This document shows positions 1 through 5,645 of a stretch of DNA of 5,645 nucleotides, one piece after another. This DNA comes from Chloroflexota bacterium (GTDB lineage: Bacteria > Chloroflexota > Dehalococcoidia > Lucifugimonadales > Lucifugimonadaceae). The notes beneath the pieces are model-generated. The model had not been told where the DNA came from. It worked only from the letters and a program-made list of their open reading frames with translations, and did not search any database. The stretch covers positions 82,612 through 88,256 of the forward strand of contig PASL01000020.1 of the NCBI GenBank assembly GCA_002712125.1. Direction: 5' to 3'. Every line of letters begins with the position of its first letter. Position 1 is the first letter of the stretch. The translations under genes were made by a program, and so were the position numbers.

Positions 1-2222
1 AATAGCGTAGCCATACTAGGAACGAGTAAAGCTCTAACGATAAATGTATCAATTAAAACTCCAAGCATCACAGCAAAACCTAATTGAAATAACTCTCTTA
101 ACTCTAAGGTTGTAAAAATTCCAAAAGTTCCAGCAAGAATTATACCAGCAGATGTAACAACTCCTCCTGTTTTTGATATTGCTTTAGAAATACCTTTCTT
201 AATGCCTTCAAGATCTGTTGATTCCTTAATTCTAGACATAACAAAAATATTATAATCTGCTCCTAATGCCACTAGAAAAATAAACATCCATACTCCTGTT
301 GCATATGCAACTCCTGTATGTTGAAATATTACTTGAAAAGCAAAAATCGATAATCCAAAAGTAGCAGCAAAACTTACAATTACACTAAATAGTAAGTATA
401 GAGGTGCAACTATAGATCTTAATAAAATTATAAGAACTAATAAAATAGCTATTAGTGAAACAGGTGCTAGCCATAATATGTCTGCATCAATTGAAGATTT
501 AGTATCAGAAGCTACAGCAGTATCCCCGCCAACATAAATCTCATAATTTTTGAGAGTCAAGAATTCTTTTGTAGCTGTTTCATTAGATATTTTTCTTAAA
601 TCCTTAATCAAATTTAAAGAATCAACTGACAAATAATCACCAGCTATAACCGCCTCAAGTCTAGTTGTGGTATTATCGGTAGAAATATATCTACTACCTC
701 CCTGATCAAGGATTCCTTCTAAAGTATAAGATGGATCACCATATGGCCTAGTTGCGCTATAAACTTTACTTATTCCATCAATATTGTTTATAGCCGCTGA
801 GAGATATTCTATGTCCATTAATCCATCAGTTATATTATTAGTGTCCGTCTTAACAAATATTTGAGTTGGAGAAAGTTGACCTCCAGGAAAGCCTTCATTT
901 ATCATCTTGTAGCCTATTTTTGATTCAGAATCATCAGGAAACCCATCCACAAAACTAAAACTTGGTTTCATACTAAATGAAGGAATTGAAGCAATTATAA
1001 TACCAATCATTGTAACTAGAAATACTTCTCTAGGATGATTTACTACAAAGTCTCCAATCTTTTCCCATATAGAATTTTTTTCTATATTTGATTTATTGTT
1101 ATTTGCATTTTTTAGAATTTTCGTTTGAAAAAAGTTTTTTATCGAAGGATATGGAGTCCAAAAAGCAGATTTTCCAAAAAGTACAATCACTGCTGGAATA
1201 ATAAATATCCCACAAAGTAGAACAATAAACATACCCATTGCTAGCATTGGGCCTAATGCTCTAAATGAACCATAAGATGCAAAAGTTAACGCAGACATTG
1301 CAACGATTGTTGTACCGGCAGAACCGGTTATAGATGGTGCAACTTTTGACATAGCACTAGTCATAGATTGCCATTTATTTGAATTGCGAGAAAGTTCTTC
1401 TTTATATCTTGAGACAATAAACAGAACATAATTAGTTCCTGCGCCAATCACTAAAATTGAAAGTATTCCTGTTACTTGGCCATTAAGTGGAAGTTCAAAC
1501 GTTTTAGCTAACAACGCGGCTAGAAAATTCGCAATACCTAATGCAGTAAATATTAATAACAAAGGTATGATTGCTAAAACTGGAGATTTATATATCAAAA
1601 ATAATATAAATACTACAAATATTACACTTAATAATAAAAGTTGTTGGTCTATCGACTGAAAAACCTTAACCGCATCATTAAATATTCCTGCAGGGCCTGT
1701 AATAGCAATCTCAGAAAAATAAGATACACCCTCAAAATTTTCAATATTTTTTGTCTCATTATTTATCCAATCAACAGTAGAACCAAAATTTTCATCTTGC
1801 GGAGAACCAGAAATATTAACAATTATCATTGAAATATTATCCGAAGACAAAGATGGGTCTTCAATAGGAGAAATGACGGATGAAATAGACTCTGGGGCTT
1901 GATCTGATCTTAGCAATTGAACAACATTCAATATACCTAAATTAGTTCTTTCACTATCTGGCTGATTTGTAGTAGAATCCAAGTATGACCTTAGTGCTAT
2001 TATTGCCGGTATACCATCTGTTGATGGAAATTTTTCAAATCTAACTTTCATTGCAGATACTGATTCTGAATCTGAAGGTAAAAATTCATCTTGATTATTT
2101 GTAGTTACATCACTCAATTGAGGAGAAACCATAAATAGTAAATTCATCAAAACAAACCAAGAAATTATAAAAAATGTAGCAGTTTTCCAATTTTTTACAC
2201 TTAGTGTAAATATCTTTGTCAT
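1..2222 (-). CDS. MmpL/RND-family membrane transporter, C-terminus cut by window edge
   Basis: 740 residues are readable before the left edge, with no stop. The family consists of proton-driven inner-membrane exporters, often of lipids or other hydrophobic envelope molecules. The layout is the classic duplicated RND plan: TM1 at about 14-33; a first extracytoplasmic domain at about 34-190 with FLPSDSES (47-54) and TGPAG (175-179); TM2-6 at about 195-350; a polar cytoplasmic loop at about 351-395; TM7 at about 398-415; a second outer domain to about 580; then TM8-12. The first half carries GAGTNY (260-265) followed by SRYKEEL; the second carries GADY (654-657) followed by SRIKE. The end, LIDTFIVRALLVPSMATL, matches the family's last transmembrane helix, so probably only a short tail is missing. 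The ATG at 2222 is the first possible start, because an in-frame TAA lies five codons upstream and a strong ribosome site lies between. It follows the SDR gene by 39 bp. Oddity: residue 264 is Asn where MmpL proteins normally have the proton-relay Asp. The substrate cannot be told from sequence. Confidence 0.93.
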   Translation of the reverse strand, partial: MTKIFTLSVKNWKTATFFIISWFVLMNLLFMVSPQLSDVTTNNQDEFLPSDSESVSAMKVRFEKFPSTDGIPAIIALRSYLDSTTNQPDSERTNLGILNVVQLLRSDQAPESISSVISPIEDPSLSSDNISMIIVNISGSPQDENFGSTVDWINNETKNIENFEGVSYFSEIAITGPAGIFNDAVKVFQSIDQQLLLLSVIFVVFILFLIYKSPVLAIIPLLLIFTALGIANFLAALLAKTFELPLNGQVTGILSILVIGAGTNYVLFIVSRYKEELSRNSNKWQSMTSAMSKVAPSITGSAGTTIVAMSALTFASYGSFRALGPMLAMGMFIVLLCGIFIIPAVIVLFGKSAFWTPYPSIKNFFQTKILKNANNNKSNIEKNSIWEKIGDFVVNHPREVFLVTMIGIIIASIPSFSMKPSFSFVDGFPDDSESKIGYKMINEGFPGGQLSPTQIFVKTDTNNITDGLMDIEYLSAAINNIDGISKVYSATRPYGDPSYTLEGILDQGGSRYISTDNTTTRLEAVIAGDYLSVDSLNLIKDLRKISNETATKEFLTLKNYEIYVGGDTAVASDTKSSIDADILWLAPVSLIAILLVLIILLRSIVAPLYLLFSVIVSFAATFGLSIFAFQVIFQHTGVAYATGVWMFIFLVALGADYNIFVMSRIKESTDLEGIKKGISKAISKTGGVVTSAGIILAGTFGIFTTLELRELFQLGFAVMLGVLIDTFIVRALLVPSMATL

Positions 2223-2228
2223 ATCTTT

Positions 2229-2235
2229 TCCTTCT
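2229..2235 (-). promoter_or_regulatory. Ribosome binding site of the MmpL gene
   Basis: On the minus strand AGAAGGA lies 6 bases before the ATG at 2222. It is the best Shine-Dalgarno match among the three visible starts and fixes the transporter's start. It suggests the transporter is translated independently, although it appears to be co-transcribed with the SDR gene. Confidence 0.75.
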
Positions 2236-2261
2236 TAAAATATATTATTTATAAGTTTTTT

Positions 2262-3077
2262 TTATGCATATACTCTAGGACTACCAGGATAAGTTCCACC
2301 CGCATTTAATGCTAAATTTCCCCCATCCATTGGTAAAATAGCTCCAGTAACAAAACTAGATGCATCTGATGCTAAAAAAATTGCAGGACCTTTAATTTCA
2401 TGAGGTTCACCAAGCCTACCCATAGGTATTCCTCCAATAAAAGTCTCCTCCAATTCAGGAACATTTTTAATTCTTTCCCTTAGACCGGAATTCCATACCT
2501 GAGCAGGTAGTATTGCATTGACTCTTACACCTTTAGAAGCCCACTCGGTTGATAGTTCTCTTGTCATTTGAATTGTTGCACCCATCGACATACCGTAAGC
2601 CGTATGGCCTCTACCTAATGAGCTCCAACCACCAATAGATCCAAAATTAATTATTGAGCCTTTTTCATTTTTTATCATGCGTTTCCCAGCTTCTTGGCAT
2701 GAAACAAACCTACCAATAACCAACGCATTAACGACTTTTTCTAGCTGGGAAATATCAAGTTCTGCTGGTGGTGCTGTTGGCCCTCCAGGCCCAGCAACAT
2801 TTGCTACAATATCTATTTTATTGAATTTTTTATCTACTGTCTTATAAAGATCTAAAATTTGAGTAGTATCAGATACATCACACTTTACTACTATACAATT
2901 TACTCCAAGCTTTGAAATATCATTAGCAGTGTCTTCTGCACCAATATTATTTATGTCTACTAAAATTACATCTGAACCTGCCTCAGCAAAACCTATAGAC
3001 ATTTCTTTTCCCATGCCTTGAGCTGCTCCAGATACAATAGATACTTTACCTGAAAGATCAAAAAGTTTGTGGGTCAT
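2262..3077 (-). CDS. Classical-type SDR family protein lacking the catalytic lysine
   Basis: 271 residues, slightly longer than the usual 250 or so because of a tail after the DGG motif. It is a soluble Rossmann-fold protein of the NAD(P)-dependent oxidoreductase superfamily. The glycine-rich dinucleotide loop is SGAAQGMG (16-23). Asp41 ends the second strand (VILVD), which in this family favours NAD(H) over NADP(H). NVAG (93-96) is the NNAG-type motif. Asn117, Ser147 and Tyr161 match three members of the catalytic Asn-Ser-Tyr-Lys tetrad. The fourth is missing: YGMSM (161-165) has Met165 in place of Lys. The usual PG after the sixth strand is also changed, to PA (191-192). Cofactor binding therefore looks intact while normal catalysis is doubtful. 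The start at 3077 follows the lipoprotein stop by 15 bp, with a weak GGAA site at 3086-3089, so the two are probably co-transcribed. The substrate is unknown. It could be an enzyme with an altered mechanism or a binding or regulatory protein. Confidence 0.93.
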   Translation of the reverse strand: MTHKLFDLSGKVSIVSGAAQGMGKEMSIGFAEAGSDVILVDINNIGAEDTANDISKLGVNCIVVKCDVSDTTQILDLYKTVDKKFNKIDIVANVAGPGGPTAPPAELDISQLEKVVNALVIGRFVSCQEAGKRMIKNEKGSIINFGSIGGWSSLGRGHTAYGMSMGATIQMTRELSTEWASKGVRVNAILPAQVWNSGLRERIKNVPELEETFIGGIPMGRLGEPHEIKGPAIFLASDASSFVTGAILPMDGGNLALNAGGTYPGSPRVYA

Positions 3078-3092
3078 ATATATCGTTCCAAG

Positions 3093-3359
3093 CTACCTAC
3101 ATTCATCAGGGAGGTCATAACCTATTCTAGACTTTTTGTAACATTCAGAATTAATAGCCCAGGTTTTATAATGTTTTTCTTGTGCTGTATCTAACCACCA
3201 TACTTTTCCACAGGATGTATTAATACCCACCAATAAACATTCTTCTGCTATTGAGGGTACTTTACCTGTAACTTCTAAATCCCATCTCTGATCACTTAAA
3301 CTGCATGAGACAGTAAGTAAACAAAATAAAACAAAGATTATCACAAATTTTTTTTTCAT
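3093..3359 (-). CDS. Small Cys-containing lipoprotein of unknown function
   Basis: 88 residues. The N-terminus is a textbook lipoprotein signal: MKKK, a hydrophobic core (FVIIFVLFCLL, 5-15), then TVSC with Cys19 as the likely lipidated residue. The -3 position is Thr rather than Leu, which looser lipobox patterns accept. The mature part of about 70 residues has four further cysteines (41, 50, 73, 87), enough for two disulfides if it folds outside the cytoplasm, and it is rich in Trp and Tyr, with WW at 54-55. I do not recognise the family. It is the first gene of the apparent lipoprotein-SDR-MmpL operon. The ATG at 3359 has a weak GGA site about 9 bases upstream, and the signal peptide begins right at this Met, which supports the start. 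Most likely it is a membrane-anchored envelope protein. Any link to the transporter is inferred from position only. Confidence 0.8.
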   Translation of the reverse strand: MKKKFVIIFVLFCLLTVSCSLSDQRWDLEVTGKVPSIAEECLLVGINTSCGKVWWLDTAQEKHYKTWAINSECYKKSRIGYDLPDECR

Positions 3360-3381
3360 TTTTATAATTCCATACTTAAAT

Positions 3382-3422
3382 AAATAATCGCTATGTAAAT
3401 TATAATATCATAGCGATTATTT
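3382..3422 (-). terminator. Perfect 14-bp hairpin after the repeat-protein gene
   Basis: The arms 3382-3395 and 3409-3422 are exact reverse complements (AAATAATCGCTATG and its complement) around a 13-base loop. The hairpin begins 11 bases after the stop codon at 3434-3436. On the minus strand the second arm ends in TTATTT followed by ATTTA, a broken rather than pure U-run, so termination may be incomplete. It most likely ends the long repeat-protein transcript. The perfect symmetry would also suit a protein-binding operator. Confidence 0.65.
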
Positions 3423-3427
3423 GTAAT
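3399..3427 (-). promoter_or_regulatory. Possible promoter of the lipoprotein-SDR-MmpL operon
   Basis: On the minus strand a perfect TATAAT (3399-3404) lies 17 bp downstream of ATTACA (3422-3427), which matches four of six bases of the -35 consensus. Transcription would begin near 3392 and give a leader of about 33 bases before the lipoprotein ATG. The -10 box lies in the loop of the terminator hairpin. In DNA this AT-rich a TATAAT by chance is common, and ATTATAAT is itself a palindrome, so confidence is moderate. Confidence 0.4.
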
Positions 3428-3433
3428 TTCAAT

Positions 3434-5645
3434 TTATCCTGCTTGTGTAGCTTCGGCTTCTTCAGCTGCTTTCTTTTCTTTAGCTGCTTCTGCTGCGGCC
3501 TTACCTGCTTCTACTGCTTCAACTTCAGCTCTAGCTTTAGCTTCTGCTGCTTCCGCTGCAGCTGCTTCTGCTTGATCAATTGCAGCTTTTGCTGCTTCAA
3601 CGTCTCTTACTTCTGCTGCTTTTTCAGCATCAGCTTTAGCTTGTTCAGCATCTTGAGCAGCTGTTTCAGCATCAATTAGAGCAGCGGCGGCATCACCAGA
3701 ATCAGCTATAGCTTTCTCACTTGCTGCCTGAGCTAGTTCTAATTTCTCAAGTATAACTTGCTTTTCTTTTTCTGCAGCTGCATCAAACTCAGCTTGAAGT
3801 GTTGCTTCTTTAGCAGCTAATTCATCAGCTTCAGCCTTCGCTTTAGCTACAAGAGCTTCAGCGTCAACCTTAGCTGCTGCTGCTTTATCAGCTTCTTCTT
3901 TAGTCTTTTTTACTGCTTTTTTAAGTTCCTTTTTTACAACTTTTGCATCGTTAGCTTTTTCAACTGATTCTGAAGTATCAAAAAGATTCTCCATCGCAGC
4001 TAAAGCATTGTTCGCAGCAAAAGTTTCAAGATACTCAATCTCATCTGCAGAAAGTGCAATATCAACATCATCTTCTGCTCCCTCTGCTTCAAGAACAGGG
4101 AAACCAAGATCAGCTAATTCCGCATCTGTAAGTGGAGGACCACTCACAACTGTTGCTAAGGCATCAAAATCACCAACTCCTCCAAGTAGCATAGCTTCTT
4201 CTGGAACAATCGCTAACTTGACTTCAAGCGGGAATTCATCAAACTCAGGTACAACATCACCTATTCCTAATTTAGCTTCTGGAGCTAACGCAGTCATTTG
4301 CTCAGGAGCAAATCCTGCTATAGCGTCAATAGGCAATTCAATAACCTGCTCAGGCTTGAATCCAGCAACCGCCTCTGGGTCAAAGTTTGCTATATGCTCT
4401 GGTGTTAATGCAGTCATAGCTAATGGATCAAAGTTTGCAATCTTTTCAGCATCAAGTGCTGTCATTAGAGTTGGATCAAAGTTTGCCATATGATCAGGAC
4501 CAAATCCTGCCATCGCCATCGGATCAAACGCAGCCATTTTTTCAATATCAAAACTTTCAATTACTGTTGGATCAAAGTTTGCTATATGCTCCGGACCAAA
4601 ACCTGCCATCGCCATTGGATCAAATGCAGCCATTTGATCAGGACCAAATCCTGCCATCGCAAATGGATCAAAGTTTGCAACTTTATCGGCATCAAATGCT
4701 GACATTAAAGCTGGAGCCATATTCATGATATGCTCGGGTTCAAATCCTGCCATCGCCATCGGATCAAATGCAGCCATGTGATCAGGTGTAAATCCTGCCA
4801 TAGCCATTGGATCAAAGTTTGATACTTGGTCAGGGGCAAATCCTGCCATAGCCATTGGATCAAATGCAGCCATGTGATCAGGACCAAATCCTGCCATCGC
4901 AAATGGATCAAAGAATTCAACCTCTGTAGCATCAAATGCTGTCATAAGTGTTGGATCAAATGCAGCCATATGTTCTGGCATAAACCCTGATAATGCCATT
5001 GGATCAAATGCATCTAGATGCTCAGGTGTAAACCCTGCCATCGCCATTGGATCGAAGTTCATAACATGATCAGGTGCAAATCCTGCCATCGCCATTGGAT
5101 CAAATGACGCCATGTGATCAGGACCAAATCCTGACATAGCAAAAGGATCAAAGAACTCTACTTCTGTAGCGTCAAATGCTGTCATTAATGTCGGATCAAA
5201 TGCCTCCATGTGACTAGGTCTAAATCCCGTAAGATCATTTGGTTCAAAGGCCATCATATGATCCATAGACATACCAGCCATAGCCATTGGGTCCATGTGT
5301 AACAAATGATCAGGTTCAAATCCTGCCATAGCCATTGGATCAAAATTCATAAAGTGATCTGCGCCAAATCCATTCATAGCCATTGGATCGAAAAATTCTA
5401 CTTCTGTAGCATCAAAAGCTGTCATAGCTGTCGGATCAAATGCAGCAAAGTGGTCCATTCCAAAACCACCTAGAGCATTTGGATCAAAGGCATCAAGCTT
5501 GCCAGCATCAAACGCTGTCATAGCCATTGGATCGAAGTTCTGTACTTGGTCCATTCCAAAACCACCAAAAGCTGAATCATCAAAATTCATAAAGTGATCT
5601 GCACCAAATCCAGACATTGCCATTGGATCAAAGAAAGCTACCTCA
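3434..5645 (-). CDS. Giant 16-residue-repeat protein with Ala-rich coiled-coil tail, N-terminus outside window
   Basis: At least 736 residues, open at the right edge. An internal Met at 5623 could be taken for the start, but the frame and the repeat continue upstream of it (EVAFFDP is encoded at 5624-5644), so the true start lies outside. In order: 28 tandem 16-residue units of consensus FDPMAMAGFGPDHMAA, ending about 4289; a degenerate unit (4241-4288); an acidic linker (3956-4240) with DDVD and little repetition; and a helical Ala/Glu/Lys-rich tail (3437-3955). The visible part has no Cys or Trp, only one Tyr and three Arg, and no transmembrane segment, so any signal peptide or anchor must be at the unseen N-terminus. 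I do not recognise the family. The modular repeat plus coiled coil suggests a structural, surface or scaffold protein, but this is inference. The gene ends in a hairpin and appears to be a separate transcription unit from the genes downstream. Confidence 0.9.
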   Translation of the reverse strand, partial: EVAFFDPMAMSGFGADHFMNFDDSAFGGFGMDQVQNFDPMAMTAFDAGKLDAFDPNALGGFGMDHFAAFDPTAMTAFDATEVEFFDPMAMNGFGADHFMNFDPMAMAGFEPDHLLHMDPMAMAGMSMDHMMAFEPNDLTGFRPSHMEAFDPTLMTAFDATEVEFFDPFAMSGFGPDHMASFDPMAMAGFAPDHVMNFDPMAMAGFTPEHLDAFDPMALSGFMPEHMAAFDPTLMTAFDATEVEFFDPFAMAGFGPDHMAAFDPMAMAGFAPDQVSNFDPMAMAGFTPDHMAAFDPMAMAGFEPEHIMNMAPALMSAFDADKVANFDPFAMAGFGPDQMAAFDPMAMAGFGPEHIANFDPTVIESFDIEKMAAFDPMAMAGFGPDHMANFDPTLMTALDAEKIANFDPLAMTALTPEHIANFDPEAVAGFKPEQVIELPIDAIAGFAPEQMTALAPEAKLGIGDVVPEFDEFPLEVKLAIVPEEAMLLGGVGDFDALATVVSGPPLTDAELADLGFPVLEAEGAEDDVDIALSADEIEYLETFAANNALAAMENLFDTSESVEKANDAKVVKKELKKAVKKTKEEADKAAAAKVDAEALVAKAKAEADELAAKEATLQAEFDAAAEKEKQVILEKLELAQAASEKAIADSGDAAAALIDAETAAQDAEQAKADAEKAAEVRDVEAAKAAIDQAEAAAAEAAEAKARAEVEAVEAGKAAAEAAKEKKAAEEAEATQAG
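3437..3955 (-). other. Ala/Glu/Lys-rich C-terminal helical tail (predicted coiled coil)
   Basis: The last 173 residues of the repeat protein are dominated by Ala, Glu, Lys and Asp, with no Pro and almost no aromatic residues, as expected for a long helix. The first 25 or so are basic (KKELKKAVKK); the rest alternates acidic and basic with Ala at many core positions, much like TolA-type or other Ala-coil stalks. Low complexity makes homology by similarity unreliable here. Confidence 0.75.
4289..5645 (-). repeat. Tandem array of 48-bp units coding 16 residues each
   Basis: Starting from the Phe codon at 5632, 28 complete units follow one another in exact 48-bp steps with no insertions or deletions. 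Part of another unit runs off the right edge. Each unit is two 8-residue halves, roughly F-D-P-x-A-M-x-G and F-x-P-D-H-M-x-A, so the basic period is Phe/Leu, any, Pro, then a hydrophobic residue three positions on. In the last units (26-28) the pattern drifts towards halves such as LTPEHIAN and FKPEQVIE, which resemble helix-capping octapeptides of the L-T-P-E-Q type. His is at position 13 in 16 of 28 units, and MAM is present at positions 4-6 in 12. Confidence 0.95.
4433..5632 (-). repeat. Higher-order 240-bp (80-residue) period: every fifth unit is a variant
   Basis: Counting from 5632, units 5, 10, 15, 20 and 25 (5393-5440, 5153-5200, 4913-4960, 4673-4720, 4433-4480) all have Met-[TS]-Ala-[FL]-Asp-Ala in the middle in place of the usual Gly-Phe-x-Pro-Asp-His. 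Units 5, 10 and 15 share FDATEVEF; units 20 and 25 have FDADKVAN and LDAEKIAN. The unit cut by the right edge ends EVAF, fitting position zero. Corresponding units also match at DNA level: 4635-4673 is identical to 4875-4913, and 5341-5362 to 5581-5602, both exactly 240 bp apart. Confidence 0.9.

Noticed and set aside
1641..1832. Plus-strand 63-codon frame
   Set aside because: It lies wholly opposite the MmpL gene, which has convincing family motifs through this stretch, and has no ribosome site or recognisable product.
2223..2261. Terminator or promoter between the SDR and MmpL genes
   Set aside because: The 39-bp gap is AT-rich with a run of A on the minus strand after the stop, but no stem can be formed and no clear -35/-10 pair is present beyond chance.
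3443..3679. Plus-strand 78-codon frame rich in Cys, Phe and Ser
   Set aside because: It is the complement of the Ala/Glu/Lys codons of the coiled-coil tail; the composition is fully explained by that.
4008..4728. Plus-strand open frames of 161, 101 and 70 codons
   Set aside because: They lie opposite the repeat array and linker and merely mirror its periodicity (recurring DQ- or Gly-Ser-rich peptides). Long open antisense frames are expected from a repeat lacking the needed stop-forming codons.
4723..4935. Minus-strand 70-codon frame with repeated Trp-Leu-Gln motifs
   Set aside because: It is a frame-shifted reading of the same 48-bp units inside the repeat gene.
3434..5623. Taking the ATG at 5623 as the start of the repeat protein
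   Set aside because: The same frame continues to the edge and encodes EVAFFDP, the expected end of the previous unit and start of this one. The Met is the fourth residue of a repeat unit, and no ribosome site precedes it.
4289..5645. CRISPR array
   Set aside because: The repeats are contiguous 48-bp coding units without unique spacers, and they keep an open frame.

Overview
The window is AT-rich bacterial DNA with four protein genes, all read from the minus strand. From right to left they are a very large repeat protein (start lies beyond the right edge), a small lipoprotein, a short-chain dehydrogenase/reductase (SDR), and an MmpL-type RND membrane transporter (end lies beyond the left edge). 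There are no RNA genes, insertion sequences, CRISPR arrays or gene-free stretches over 300 bases. Low GC, heavy use of A/T-ending codons, tight gene spacing, an MmpL transporter and a lipobox lipoprotein suggest a streamlined free-living bacterium. An uncultured marine lineage, for example an AT-rich Chloroflexota or Actinobacteriota group, is possible, but this is a weak inference.

Right part (3434-5645): one open reading frame of at least 736 residues with both a periodic and a helical region. From the right edge to about 4289 it consists of 28 consecutive 16-residue units with no insertion or deletion. Each unit divides into two 8-residue halves, and every fifth unit is a distinct variant, giving an 80-residue (240 bp) higher-order period that is also visible in the DNA. 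An acidic linker follows, then an Ala/Glu/Lys-rich tail of about 170 residues that is probably coiled coil. I recognise no named family. This is the most unusual object in the window.

Middle (3360-3433): a 74-bp gap holds a perfect 14-bp inverted repeat just after the stop codon of the repeat gene, probably its terminator. A TATAAT box lies in the loop, so a promoter for the next genes may overlap the terminator.

Left part (1-3359): lipoprotein, SDR and MmpL transporter are spaced 15 and 39 bp apart and look like one operon. Both enzyme-type proteins depart from their family signature at a functional residue: the SDR has Met where the catalytic Lys of YxxxK should be, and the first transmembrane Asp-Tyr pair of the MmpL protein is Asn-Tyr. 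A shared role for the three, such as modifying and exporting a lipid or other envelope compound, is only a hypothesis based on gene order.
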